Below, in pieces: positions 33,493-40,456 of a DNA stretch of 40,456 bases (positions within the stretch are counted from its first letter, which is position 1; every line of letters starts with the position of its first letter). The translations under genes and the position numbers were made by a program. The stretch is from an uncultured Bacteroidales bacterium (GTDB taxonomy: Bacteria; Bacteroidota; Bacteroidia; Bacteroidales; UBA3824), in contig CAJOJG010000025.1 in NCBI GenBank assembly GCA_905234655.1, positions 1 to 40,456 of the forward strand. Direction: 5' to 3'. Below the pieces are notes generated by a model. It did not search any database. It saw only the letters and a list, made by a program, of their open reading frames with translations, and was not told where the DNA came from.

Positions 33493-34254
33493 ATGACAAA
33501 TTTTTTCAAGAAAATATGGCAGTTTTTCGTGTCGCTGTATATGTGGACGGTGCTTTTCGACATGGCGTTCATTATTTTGGTTGTGGGAATATTCCTGCTT
33601 TTCGTAAGTAATGCGAAGACCGTGTTCAAGACCGTCAGGGCGATGTTGAAGTTCTTGTTCAAGCTCCTGTTTGTGAAGGTCGAGGTCGAGCATCCCGATG
33701 GTTTCGACTTTGACCAGTCGTACATCATCATGCCGAACCACATCACGTTCTGGGACATTCCCGTGATATGCTCGGTACTGCCAAACTATACTTTTGGCAT
33801 CGAGGCGGAAAGCCACTTCTCGTGGCCGGTGTACGGATTTTTCATTAAGAAATACGGCACGTTGCCCATTAACCGCAAGAATATCCTCGCGTCGTTCCGC
33901 ACTTTTGAGACTGCGGCTAAGAACATGAAGGAAAAAAAGGCGTCGCTGCTCGTATTCCCGGAGGGACACCGCTCGGACGACGGCAAGATTCAGGAGTTCA
34001 AGAAGATACCGTTCAAGATGGCGCAGATTGTCAAAGTGCCAATCCTTCCGTGCGGCACTACCGGCCTCGGTGCGCTCGCTCCAAAGGGCTTTTTCGTCAC
34101 GCCTGGTCGTGTAAAGGTCAAGTATGGCACGCCAATTCCCGTCGAAGAATACGAGTCGCTGCGCCCTGAAGTCGCTGCGAAGATGGTCCGTCAGCGCGTC
34201 ATCGAACTTTCCGAGGACGACATCGTGCCAGAGAATGAAAAAAGCATAAAGTAA
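33493..34254 (+). CDS. plsC: 1-acyl-sn-glycerol-3-phosphate acyltransferase
   Basis: A 253-residue membrane acyltransferase that converts lysophosphatidate to phosphatidate. The catalytic NHITFWD (His83, Asp88; HX4D motif) and FPEGHRS (155-161, substrate phosphate binding) are both present. An N-terminal hydrophobic helix (about 15-40) anchors it in the inner membrane. Its stop codon TAA overlaps the ATG of nth (TAATG), so the two are translated together. Confidence 0.85.
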   Translation: MTNFFKKIWQFFVSLYMWTVLFDMAFIILVVGIFLLFVSNAKTVFKTVRAMLKFLFKLLFVKVEVEHPDGFDFDQSYIIMPNHITFWDIPVICSVLPNYTFGIEAESHFSWPVYGFFIKKYGTLPINRKNILASFRTFETAAKNMKEKKASLLVFPEGHRSDDGKIQEFKKIPFKMAQIVKVPILPCGTTGLGALAPKGFFVTPGRVKVKYGTPIPVEEYESLRPEVAAKMVRQRVIELSEDDIVPENEKSIK

Positions 34255-34889
34255 TGGAACAGAAAGATTTATATAAATCGGTGGCGGAATATTTCATGGA
34301 GGCGATGCCCGCGCCACAGACGGAACTGCACTACGACAATCCGTTCCAATTGGTTGTGGCAGTGAGGCTTTCGGCTCAATGCACCGACAAGCGCATTAAT
34401 ATGGTGACACCTGCGCTTTTTGAGCGTTTTCCCGATGCAAAGTCGATGGCGGGGACGACGTTTGAGGAGTTGTTGCCTTATATAAAGACTGTCTCATATC
34501 CAAACTCAAAGACCCGCGACATCTTGGCGATGGCGAAGATGGTTGTCGAGGAGTTCGGCGGCGAGGCGCCGGGGGATGTCGACGGGCTTAAAAGGCTGCC
34601 GGGCGTCGGCCCGAAGACTGCAAACGTCGTCGCGTCAGTGTTGTACGGCGCGCATGTCATTCCCGTCGACACCCATGTTTTCAGGGTCTCGAGGCGTATA
34701 GGACTTACCACCGATGCCAAAACTCCCGAACAGGCACAGAAACAACTTGAAGCCGGTTTTGACGAGGATTCCAAGCGGCTCGCCCACCATTGGCTGCTGT
34801 TGCACGGCCGGTATGTCTGCACGGCGCGAAAACCAAAGTGTGCGGAGTGCGGTCTGAAAGGGTTGTGCAAGGAGTATATGTCTAATTAA
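34254..34889 (+). CDS. nth: Endonuclease III (DNA glycosylase/AP lyase)
   Basis: A 211-residue HhH-GPD base-excision repair enzyme. The helix-hairpin-helix LPGVGPKTANVV contains the catalytic Lys121, and PVDTHVFRV supplies Asp139. The C-terminal [4Fe-4S] ligands are Cys189, Cys196, Cys199 and Cys205 (C-x6-C-x2-C-x5-C), all present. It removes oxidised pyrimidines. The start overlaps the plsC stop by one base. Confidence 0.95.
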   Translation: MEQKDLYKSVAEYFMEAMPAPQTELHYDNPFQLVVAVRLSAQCTDKRINMVTPALFERFPDAKSMAGTTFEELLPYIKTVSYPNSKTRDILAMAKMVVEEFGGEAPGDVDGLKRLPGVGPKTANVVASVLYGAHVIPVDTHVFRVSRRIGLTTDAKTPEQAQKQLEAGFDEDSKRLAHHWLLLHGRYVCTARKPKCAECGLKGLCKEYMSN

Positions 34890-34912
34890 TTGATTTTTAT
34901 TTGTAGAATTTT

Positions 34913-34944
34913 TTTGTTTATCTTGGGTGAATGGATTATATTTG
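34913..34944 (+). promoter_or_regulatory. Promoter of the PqqD/HprK-like cassette
   Basis: TTTG (34913-34916) and TATATTTG (34937-34944) are 20 nt apart, a full Bacteroidota -33/-7 pair. The 57-codon gene begins 28 nt after it, so this is a dedicated promoter for the cassette and not read-through from nth. Confidence 0.75.
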
Positions 34945-34972
34945 CAGTGGATAATCATAAAAACGAAACAAA

Positions 34973-35146
34973 ATGGAAGAAAAAGAAACAGAGCAGACTG
35001 CTGAGATGCACGTCAGGTCGCGTGAGGAGATACTGGCGTGGCTGGACAGGGCGCGAAAGCGTAAGGAACAGCTTCAGAGGGAGGCGGAAGAAGAATACGC
35101 TGAGCGTCAGCGCCGTATCAAGGAAATGATGGAATTTAAACCATAA
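34973..35146 (+). CDS. 57-residue highly charged peptide heading the PqqD/HprK-like cassette
   Basis: ATG 34973 to TAA 35144-35146. The product starts MEEKETEQTAEMHVRSREE, has about half charged residues (Glu, Lys, Arg) and should be one long amphipathic helix (ILAWLDRARKRKEQLQREAE), ending in MMEFKP. There is no signal peptide, Cys or transmembrane segment. It follows a strong promoter, and the next gene's ATG comes directly after its TAA, so it is certainly positioned as the first gene of the operon. No family was recognised. Position beside a PqqD protein makes it a candidate leader or substrate peptide. It could equally be a small regulatory or scaffold protein. Confidence 0.65.
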   Translation: MEEKETEQTAEMHVRSREEILAWLDRARKRKEQLQREAEEEYAERQRRIKEMMEFKP

Positions 35147-36256
35147 ATGAAAAACATGTCCCCACAATCTTCAACATACAAAAAGTTCCTGACAATCTTC
35201 CGCAATGCGCTGGGTATCAGTGCGGAGATGCCGGACGAGGTTTCTGCCGGCGAGTGGCAGGAGATATTTGAATTTTCAAAGGCGCAGACCGTGCCGGGAG
35301 TGGTGTTCGAGGCTGTGAAAGGTATCACAGGCACTAACAAGCCACCGCTCGACGTGCTGATGCAGTGGACGATGCTCGTGGAACGCATCGCCCGCAAGAA
35401 CGAACAACTCAACAATTCTTGCGCCGAACTTACAAAAATTTTCGCGGAACACGGACACCGCTCGGCAATCCTCAAAGGCCAGGCAAATGCGCTGTTGTAC
35501 GCCAACCCATTGAGCCGACAGCCAGGCGACATCGACATTTACATTGACGGCGGCGAGCGGAAGGCATTGGCGTTGCTCAAAGAATTGGGCAAGGAATATT
35601 CGCTCTCTTATCACCACGCCCACGTCAAGGGCGAGTGGTGCGGCGCGATTGTCGAGGTGCATTTCCGTCCATCGTCAGGTAACTATAATCCGTTCTCCAA
35701 CAGACGTTTGCAAAAATTCCTGAACGCCGAAATCCAAAACGTGACAAAAACTGACGGCGGTTTTTATGTTCCAACGCCAAAATTTGCGCAGATGATGCAA
35801 CTGTCTCACCTGATGAGGCATTTTATCAGCGAGGGCGTGGGATTGAGGCACGTCGCCGATTATTATATGCTGCTCAAGTCATACGGCGTGCAGATTACCG
35901 CCGACGAAATTGAGAAGTGCGGGCTGACGCAGTTTGCCGGCGCGGTGATGTGGGTTTTGAAGGAGTTGTTCGCGGTGACGGACGATTTGTTGGTGACAAG
36001 TCCAAACGAAACCGACGGCAAAATCCTGCTGCAAAAAGTCCTGGAGGGCGGCAATTTTGGACGCAACAGCGACGAATACAAGATGATGCAGCGACAACAC
36101 ATCATCAAGCGTTGGTACTACAAACAGTTAAAATACTGGAAAAACATAACTTCGTGGGGCGGCGAGATGTTTTGGCTCGACGTGTTCACGTGGAAAAATT
36201 TTGTAAGGCGGTTGCCGAGGCGAATCCGCGAAAGAAAGTTACATCTCGAAGATTGA
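35147..36256 (+). CDS. NTP_transf_5 family nucleotidyltransferase
   Basis: A 369-residue protein. The motif ILKGQANALLY, followed by PGDIDIYID at about residues 125-133 (the metal-binding D-x-D of polymerase-beta-like nucleotidyltransferases), places it in PF14907-type nucleotidyltransferases. FVPTP and LRHVADYYML are further family-typical stretches. In lasso-peptide and related RiPP clusters such proteins occur with HPr-kinase-like and PqqD proteins; the substrate is not known here. It starts immediately after the stop of the 57-residue gene and is followed after 14 nt by the kinase-like gene. Confidence 0.75.
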   Translation: MKNMSPQSSTYKKFLTIFRNALGISAEMPDEVSAGEWQEIFEFSKAQTVPGVVFEAVKGITGTNKPPLDVLMQWTMLVERIARKNEQLNNSCAELTKIFAEHGHRSAILKGQANALLYANPLSRQPGDIDIYIDGGERKALALLKELGKEYSLSYHHAHVKGEWCGAIVEVHFRPSSGNYNPFSNRRLQKFLNAEIQNVTKTDGGFYVPTPKFAQMMQLSHLMRHFISEGVGLRHVADYYMLLKSYGVQITADEIEKCGLTQFAGAVMWVLKELFAVTDDLLVTSPNETDGKILLQKVLEGGNFGRNSDEYKMMQRQHIIKRWYYKQLKYWKNITSWGGEMFWLDVFTWKNFVRRLPRRIRERKLHLED

Positions 36257-36270
36257 TTATTAATAAGACA

Positions 36271-37128
36271 ATGAACATAAAATCAACATATTGCGTGGGA
36301 TTCCACAATTTTAGAGTCGATGCTCCGGAAGGCGTCATGCGTGACGGCTATGCTCCGTTTGAGGTTGATAGTGATGCTAAGGACTTTATTTTCAGTCTGA
36401 AAGTGGACTATGAACCGATTACGATGGACAGCTTCGTCGACGAAGTCGTACAGGAGGAGGAAGTCCAGGAAATCCATTCCGGACATGTCGGCGGCAGGAG
36501 CGTCTTCAAGTTTGGTCTTGACGGTGTCTATACAGGCGCGCTCGACTGCTCCGCCGATTATCGCGATGCCCACCTTGGGCTTGCCAGTGAAAAATTCAAA
36601 ATCTACACCGTTGACAATGCCCTGATGGTGCTGTACGCCATTGCCACTGCGAAAATTTCGACGTTGTTGATGCACGCATCGACCATTGTCAATGGCGGTC
36701 GCTCTTACCTTTTCCTCGCGCCGAGCGGCACTGGCAAGAGTACACATTCCCAACTGTGGCTCAAGTACATAGAAGGGTCGCGCCTTCTTAATGACGACAA
36801 TCCGGTCATCGTCGTCAAGGACAACCGTGCTATCGTCTGTGGGACTCCGTGGAGCGGCAAAACGCCGTGCTACATTAACGAGAGCTATCCTGTGGGCGCG
36901 TTAGTGAGCCTGTCACAGGCTAAAACCAACAAAATCCGCCGCGTGTCGGGCATCGAGGCATACGGCTCGTTGATGACCTCCACGTCCGGCAAACGCTGGG
37001 AGCGTGGTTTGGCGGACGGGCTTCATAAGACGCTCGATTTTGTAGCCCGCAATGTGCCGACTTACCACCTCGACTGCCTCCCCGATGAGGCGGCTGCGAG
37101 GATTTGCTTTGGGGAGGTAAGCCGATGA
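36271..37128 (+). CDS. HPr kinase-like P-loop protein (PqqD-associated type)
   Basis: A 285-residue protein. The Walker A motif LAPSGTGKSTHSQLW (Lys156) and the following DDNPVIV and GTPWSGKTPCY are typical of HprK/PEP-carboxykinase-like kinases that occur beside PqqD and NTP_transf_5 genes. In lasso-peptide clusters, related kinases phosphorylate the peptide's terminal residue. Whether this one acts on a peptide is inference. The N-terminal 130 residues are beta-rich. ATG 36271 is chosen because an earlier in-frame start would overlap the previous gene by over 300 nt. The stop overlaps the next start (ATGA). Confidence 0.78.
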   Translation: MNIKSTYCVGFHNFRVDAPEGVMRDGYAPFEVDSDAKDFIFSLKVDYEPITMDSFVDEVVQEEEVQEIHSGHVGGRSVFKFGLDGVYTGALDCSADYRDAHLGLASEKFKIYTVDNALMVLYAIATAKISTLLMHASTIVNGGRSYLFLAPSGTGKSTHSQLWLKYIEGSRLLNDDNPVIVVKDNRAIVCGTPWSGKTPCYINESYPVGALVSLSQAKTNKIRRVSGIEAYGSLMTSTSGKRWERGLADGLHKTLDFVARNVPTYHLDCLPDEAAARICFGEVSR

Positions 37129-37556
37129 CCGGGACGGCTCAAATCGTGTGGGAGAGCATTGCGTTGATTGTCAGGGAGAAAGGCATTGCCAACATCCCTG
37201 TCAACGGACGGAGCATGTTGCCGTTCATAGTTGGCGGTGAAGATTGGGTTTTGCTCAAAAGACCTGAAACACTGAAAGTTGGCGATGTCGTGTTCGCTGA
37301 TACTAAAGAAAAAGGCTATGTAATCCACCGCATCGACTCCATCGCCGCCGACGGCACATACGCGCTCCTTGGCGACGGCAACCTCGGTTTCCGTGAACAT
37401 TGTCAACTCGCTGACATCAAGGCCATTGCCGTCGAGGTCATAAAGCCTGACGGACGGCATAAGCCACTGGGCTATGGCTTTCGGGCGAAGATGTGGCGGC
37501 GGTTGTTGCCGATAAGACGGTATTTATTATGGATTTATTTTCGCTTCGCGAATTAG
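37125..37556 (+). CDS. S24/S26-like peptidase-fold protein
   Basis: A 143-residue protein with the signal-peptidase/LexA-like core: PVNGRSMLPF (Ser30 in the G-x-S-M-x-P motif), KVGDVVFAD, and GYVIHRIDSI (His69), then LLGDGN. There is no N-terminal transmembrane helix, and the usual second-strand Lys is not obvious; the His at 69 resembles the Ser/His dyad of the SipW-like branch. It may process a peptide from the cassette, or be a non-catalytic member. ATG 37125, overlapping the previous TGA and preceded by GGGGAGG, is preferred to the earlier in-frame TTG at 37104. Confidence 0.72.
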   Translation: MTGTAQIVWESIALIVREKGIANIPVNGRSMLPFIVGGEDWVLLKRPETLKVGDVVFADTKEKGYVIHRIDSIAADGTYALLGDGNLGFREHCQLADIKAIAVEVIKPDGRHKPLGYGFRAKMWRRLLPIRRYLLWIYFRFAN

Positions 37557-37733
37557 TAAAAGTCGCTTCGCGGGAAATTTTACAAATCTTTTACAAATCA
37601 AACAAATAAAAGTTGTTGGACATGAACAAAGATTTGTAAGATTTGAAAAGATTTTGTAAGATTTCTGTCCGTAAGGACACAACAAATAAATTGTCCGTCA
37701 GGACAAAAATATAAAAACACTAATATATTGAAA
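37557..37733 (+). repeat. Hairpin-rich spacer between the S24/S26-like gene and pqqD
   Basis: TTTTACAAATCTTTTACAAA (37579-37598) faces the complementary AGATTTG repeats of 37630-37665, making a long imperfect stem. Two GC hairpins follow: TGTCC-GTAA-GGACA (37666-37679) and TTGTCC-GTCA-GGACAA (37691-37706). The part at about 37640-37680 is almost the same as 11681-11721 in the leu operon. No gene was seen here. Confidence 0.7.
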
Positions 37734-38003
37734 ATGAGACAGAAAAAAGGATTTGTAATGCGCGAGGTCTGCGGCGAGAACGTGCTGATAGGCGAGGGCG
37801 TGGAAACTGTGGATTTCAACAGGATTGTCAGATTCAACGGCACAGCGTCGTTCCTCTGGCAAAAGGCGGCGGAACAGGGCGATTTTACGGCAGAGAGCCT
37901 TGCTGACGCGCTGTCGGCGGAGTATCAGATTGACCATGACACGGCAGTCAGAGACACCGAAAAACTCTTGGCAGGATGGCAGAAAGAAGGCCTGCTGCTC
38001 TAA
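37734..38003 (+). CDS. PqqD-family protein (RiPP recognition element-like)
   Basis: An 89-residue PqqD-fold protein: VLIGEGVETVDFNRIVRFN is the N-terminal beta part, TASFLWQKAAE is the central helix, and DTEKLLAGWQKEGLLL the last helix. PqqD-like domains bind leader peptides in many peptide-modification pathways. It is the last gene of the cassette and is followed by a terminator. ATG 37734 is chosen; a TTG two codons earlier adds nothing. Confidence 0.82.
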   Translation: MRQKKGFVMREVCGENVLIGEGVETVDFNRIVRFNGTASFLWQKAAEQGDFTAESLADALSAEYQIDHDTAVRDTEKLLAGWQKEGLLL

Positions 38004-38015
38004 ACCACAAAATCA

Positions 38016-38051
38016 AAACACCCGGCGCACATTCCGTTGCACCGGGCGTTT
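38016..38051 (+). terminator. Terminator after pqqD-like gene
   Basis: A 14-nt arm pair (38016-38029 with 38038-38051) with one mismatch and one G.U, CCCGG core, and a short T-run. It may also serve the convergent pssA gene. Confidence 0.65.
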
Positions 38052-38075
38052 CTCCTTTCTCTATTCTTAAAAACA

Positions 38076-38909
38076 CTAATTTTCCGTTTTTTTCCTGTCC
38101 CTGAGCCATCTGATGAACGACACTAAAATATAGGCGAAAATCAGCACCGGCACTGCGAGCCATTTGAGCAGTATGAGCATCACCACCGCAAAAATCAAGA
38201 AATTGAACACAAGACTGTATTCCTTGTAACTGAACTTCTTGATTTTCAGCGAGAACATCGGCAGGTTAGTCACCATCATCACTGCCACGAACATAGCCAC
38301 CGGCAGGAGGTAGTACCATTTGCCGATAACGAACACTTGGATGCCCAACAGCACAATCTCCCAGCTGAACTCCACGTCCATGCCGAACAGCCCGAATATG
38401 CGGCTTATCAGCAGGTCTTCCGGCACGACCGCGTCTATAAGCGGAATGGACGCCATGAACATCGCGCAGGCCGGCGAGGCGAGCCCCTTGAAACTGTGGG
38501 CCTGTTCCGGGTCGATGTTGAACTTAGCAAGCCTCAAGATGGCGAACACCGCTATCAGAATGCTGCATGCCAATACTGCTATCTGCCACGGCTCGAAGGT
38601 GAACAGACTGCCCCTGAGCCTCATCGACTGCTTCAGGAACTGAAACAGAATCGCTGATGGCGCAACGCCAAAACTTATCGCATCCGAGAGCGAATCGAGC
38701 TGTTTGCCAAGTTCGGAGCTTGCCCCGAGCAGCCGCGCCGCAAACCCGTCGCTGAAGTCGAACACAGCCGCCAGCAGGATGAGGTACGCCGCCCATACTA
38801 AGCTCTTTTCACCTTCCAATGCCAAAAACGTGGATAACATTCCGCAGAACGCGCTCGAACACGTCAACAAGTTTGGCACAAATCTTAATTTTCTTTTGAA
38901 TCCCGACAT
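38076..38909 (-). CDS. pssA: CDP-diacylglycerol-serine O-phosphatidyltransferase
   Basis: A 277-residue integral membrane CDP-alcohol phosphatidyltransferase. The signature D-G-x2-A-R-x8-G-x3-D-x3-D is complete in SDGFAARLLGASSELGKQLD plus SLSD. Several hydrophobic helices follow. It makes phosphatidylserine, the precursor of phosphatidylethanolamine. The start at 38909 (MSGFKRKLRFVPN) is preferred, as the in-frame upstream start adds 29 non-homologous residues across the promoter. Confidence 0.9.
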   Translation of the reverse strand: MSGFKRKLRFVPNLLTCSSAFCGMLSTFLALEGEKSLVWAAYLILLAAVFDFSDGFAARLLGASSELGKQLDSLSDAISFGVAPSAILFQFLKQSMRLRGSLFTFEPWQIAVLACSILIAVFAILRLAKFNIDPEQAHSFKGLASPACAMFMASIPLIDAVVPEDLLISRIFGLFGMDVEFSWEIVLLGIQVFVIGKWYYLLPVAMFVAVMMVTNLPMFSLKIKKFSYKEYSLVFNFLIFAVVMLILLKWLAVPVLIFAYILVSFIRWLRDRKKTEN

Positions 38910-38938
38910 TTTATATACTTGTTTTGTCTTGGTGATTG

Positions 38939-38946
38939 CAAATATA
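38939..38946 (-). promoter_or_regulatory. Candidate -7 element for pssA
   Basis: The minus strand reads TATATTTG (TAnnTTTG), 29 nt before the pssA start codon. Confidence 0.45.
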
Positions 38947-39007
38947 AGACCATTTGACAAATTTTGCGGAAACTTTTTTGGTTTTTCAGATTCCACTGTA
39001 CTTTTTG

Positions 39008-39015
39008 TATCTTTG
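39008..39015 (+). promoter_or_regulatory. Candidate -7 element for the PorV-like gene
   Basis: TATCTTTG (TAnnTTTG) lies 66 nt before the start codon. Confidence 0.4.
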
Positions 39016-39081
39016 CCGCTGCAAAGTTCGTTGTTTTTTTAATTTTGGAAAAATTTATCGTCTAAATTTTATGATAATTTT

Positions 39082-40137
39082 ATGAAAAAATTTTTGTCAT
39101 GTTTTGTAGCCATGATGCTGATAGTGGCGTTAGGTGTTGAAGGTCAGGTAGTTGACAATGCAAACGACTTCCTGGAGCTTGGCGGTTTTGCCGCGTCCCA
39201 GTCGCTCGGAAACTCGGACATCGCGCTTGTCAAGGGCTCGGAGGCCGCCATTCTTGACCCTTCGGGGCTTGTGGACGGCGGCGCGGAGCTCGATTTTGCG
39301 GTTTTGCACAACCGTTATATGTCCGGCATGGCCACTCAAAACATCGTTTCTGCGGCGTATAGGACGGATTCGCTGACGGCGTTTGGCGCGTCGCTGTTGC
39401 GTGTGGGAGTGGACGATATACAGAACACGCTCCATCTTTTTGACAGTGACGGTCAGATTGACTATTCGCGGATTTCGTATTTTTCGGTTGCTGACTACGC
39501 GCTGTTTTTGTCGGTCGGTCGGCGGTTGGAGCGGCTGCAGGGGTTGTCTGTGGGGGCTAATGTCAAGCTTATTTACCGTCACGAGGGCGATTTTGCCAAT
39601 GCGTATGGTTTCGGCGTCGACATTGGTGCGCGGTATATGAAGGGCAGGCTCTCGTGCGCGGCGGTGTTGTACGATGCGGCGACGACGTTTGATTTTTGGA
39701 GTGTGGATGCCTCGGAATTTGACTCGTCGTACATTGTCACTGGCAACTCCATCCCTGTAAGCCGTCTTGAGCAGCGTTCTCCGTCCATCGCGTTCTCGTC
39801 TGCGTATGTTTTTGGTAATGAGGTATTCAGGACTACGGTCACGGCATCTTTGAGGACTTGTTTTGGTTATAACACGTCATACGTTGTCCATTCGGATTTT
39901 GCGTCCGTGGCTCCGTCGGCGGGCGTCGAACTGTCGTTCAGGGATGTCGTTTCGTTGCGCGGCGGCATTTCCGATTTCCAGTATGACGACCTCAGGTCTA
40001 TTTCCCACAAGGCTTCCGCGCGTCCGTCCGTCGGCGCCGGCCTCCGTTTACACGGTTTCCGCACCGACTACGCCTTCTTCTTCAGTGGCGCGATGGGCGC
40101 AGGCAGCAATGTCTTCACGGTCGGGTGGGGAAGATAA
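39082..40137 (+). CDS. PorV/PorQ-like outer-membrane beta-barrel protein
   Basis: A 351-residue protein with a signal peptide (to about VEGQ, residue 22). The N-terminal part resembles PorV/PorQ proteins (FLELGGFAASQSLGN, AAILDPSGL, compare family LGxGGAF and NPAGL). The rest alternates short amphipathic strands (AAYRTDSLTAFGASLL, ALFLSVGRR), as expected for a beta-barrel, and ends in FTVGWGR with an aromatic near the C-terminus. Such proteins take part in type IX secretion or related surface functions. The specific role is not clear, and the loss of the usual N-P-A-G is notable. Confidence 0.65.
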   Translation: MKKFLSCFVAMMLIVALGVEGQVVDNANDFLELGGFAASQSLGNSDIALVKGSEAAILDPSGLVDGGAELDFAVLHNRYMSGMATQNIVSAAYRTDSLTAFGASLLRVGVDDIQNTLHLFDSDGQIDYSRISYFSVADYALFLSVGRRLERLQGLSVGANVKLIYRHEGDFANAYGFGVDIGARYMKGRLSCAAVLYDAATTFDFWSVDASEFDSSYIVTGNSIPVSRLEQRSPSIAFSSAYVFGNEVFRTTVTASLRTCFGYNTSYVVHSDFASVAPSAGVELSFRDVVSLRGGISDFQYDDLRSISHKASARPSVGAGLRLHGFRTDYAFFFSGAMGAGSNVFTVGWGR

Positions 40138-40141
40138 AAAA

Positions 40142-40169
40142 ATCCATGCTTGTTCGGCATGGATCTTTT
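40142..40169 (+). terminator. Terminator after the PorV-like gene
   Basis: An 8-bp stem ATCCATGC / GCATGGAT (40142-40149 with 40157-40164) with a 7-nt loop and CTTTTT downstream. The A-run on the left lets it serve the convergent gene as well. Confidence 0.75.
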
Positions 40170-40216
40170 TATGAGGGAGCGCACGGTAGGGCTGAACAGA
40201 TTGGAAAGTGTCGCGC

Positions 40217-40456
40217 TCATCCGTAAAACTCCTTGTACCATTCGGCAAACTTCCGCAACCCGTCGCGGAGGCTTGTGGTCGGCTTGAATCCAAAATCATG
40301 CTCCAATGCCGTTGTGTCGGCAAGAGTTGCAGTAAGTCTAAGAGTCTTCTCCGCAAAAAACTTTTCGATATATTCGTCCTGAATCGGCGAAATACGCTTG
40401 TTGATTTTCTCGACCTTTTCGGGGATTACGTCAACGGCTGTAACGTCGTGATGCAG
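40217..40456 (-). CDS. Fusion of UDP-glucose 6-dehydrogenase N-terminal part with an epimerase C-terminus (partial at window edge)
   Basis: The minus-strand frame is open from the window edge to TGA 40217-40219, 79 residues. The first about 47, HHDVTAVDVIPEKVEKIN then SPIQDEYIEKFF and LRLTATL, match the NAD-binding domain of UDP-glucose 6-dehydrogenase just after its GxGxxG. The last about 32, TTALEHDFGFKPTTSLRDG then RKFAEWYKEFYG, match the C-terminus of UDP-glucuronate 4-epimerase-type enzymes. The join near ATLAD is in frame. Nothing of either catalytic centre remains in this segment. The genes are often adjacent in capsule loci, so a deletion from within one to the end of the other would give this product. 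The upstream part lies outside the window. Confidence 0.75.
   Translation of the reverse strand: MHHDVTAVDVIPEKVEKINKRISPIQDEYIEKFFAEKTLRLTATLADTTALEHDFGFKPTTSLRDGLRKFAEWYKEFYG

Noticed and set aside
1..40456. CRISPR array, tRNA or rRNA genes, or transposase genes
   Set aside because: No regularly spaced repeats, no cloverleaf-like CCA-ended segment and no transposase motif was seen; very diverged cases would need a covariance search.

Overview
The window looks like a chromosome segment from an uncultured member of the Bacteroidota, most likely order Bacteroidales. The protein families are typical of that group: a PgpH-type 7TM-HD hydrolase, a PorV/PorQ-like barrel, the leuA-leuC-leuD-synthase order, an S37-type secreted peptidase and PqqD/HprK-like/NTP_transf_5 genes. 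At least a dozen gene starts are preceded by the Bacteroidota -7 promoter element TAnnTTTG, and two of these have a TTTG box 19-20 nt further upstream. No rRNA, tRNA, insertion-sequence transposase or CRISPR array was seen.

Layout. 1-4.6 kb: the end of a PD-(D/E)XK gene, a gutted AAA-ATPase relic, a secreted peptidase and a GH5-like glycosidase. 4.6-9.75 kb: an accessory stretch with two ATPase-nuclease genes, two genes that share an EYSRR N-terminus and each carry a +1 homopolymer frameshift, and an ATPase gene bracketed by about 140-nt direct repeats containing a palindrome. 9.8-15.65 kb: a leucine operon with a full leader (promoter, Leu/Ile-rich leader peptide, antiterminator candidate, terminator), then leuA, leuC, leuD and a second isopropylmalate/citramalate-type synthase. 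leuB is not present. 15.7-19.05 kb: envelope and redox proteins and rlmN. 19.05-23.5 kb: argE, argB and argD, interrupted by an AlbA_2 relic and an unknown secreted protein. 23.6-26.3 kb: a YbjQ protein, a Fic relic and dnaK. 26.3-29.7 kb: an island holding an ATPase relic and an orphan DNA methyltransferase, flanked by two copies of the promoter and start region of the next gene, a 5'-nucleotidase. 31.2-34.9 kb: a c-di-AMP-type hydrolase, an acyltransferase and endonuclease III. 34.9-38.05 kb: a cassette with its own promoter, encoding a 57-residue charged peptide, an NTP_transf_5 nucleotidyltransferase, an HPr-kinase-like protein, an S24/S26-like peptidase and a PqqD protein. 38-40.46 kb: pssA, a PorV-like protein, and a fusion of the UDP-glucose dehydrogenase N-terminus to an epimerase C-terminus at the window edge.

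Three themes stand out. The leu leader is a complete ribosome-stalling attenuator. The 34.97-38.0 kb cassette resembles the tailoring part of a peptide-modification (RiPP-like) system with a candidate small substrate. Several genes survive only as N- and C-terminal pieces joined across a deletion, which means either strong local deletion activity or assembly collapse. Intergenic hairpin spacers are frequent inside operons, and one pair forms an exact 40-bp inverted repeat around leuD.
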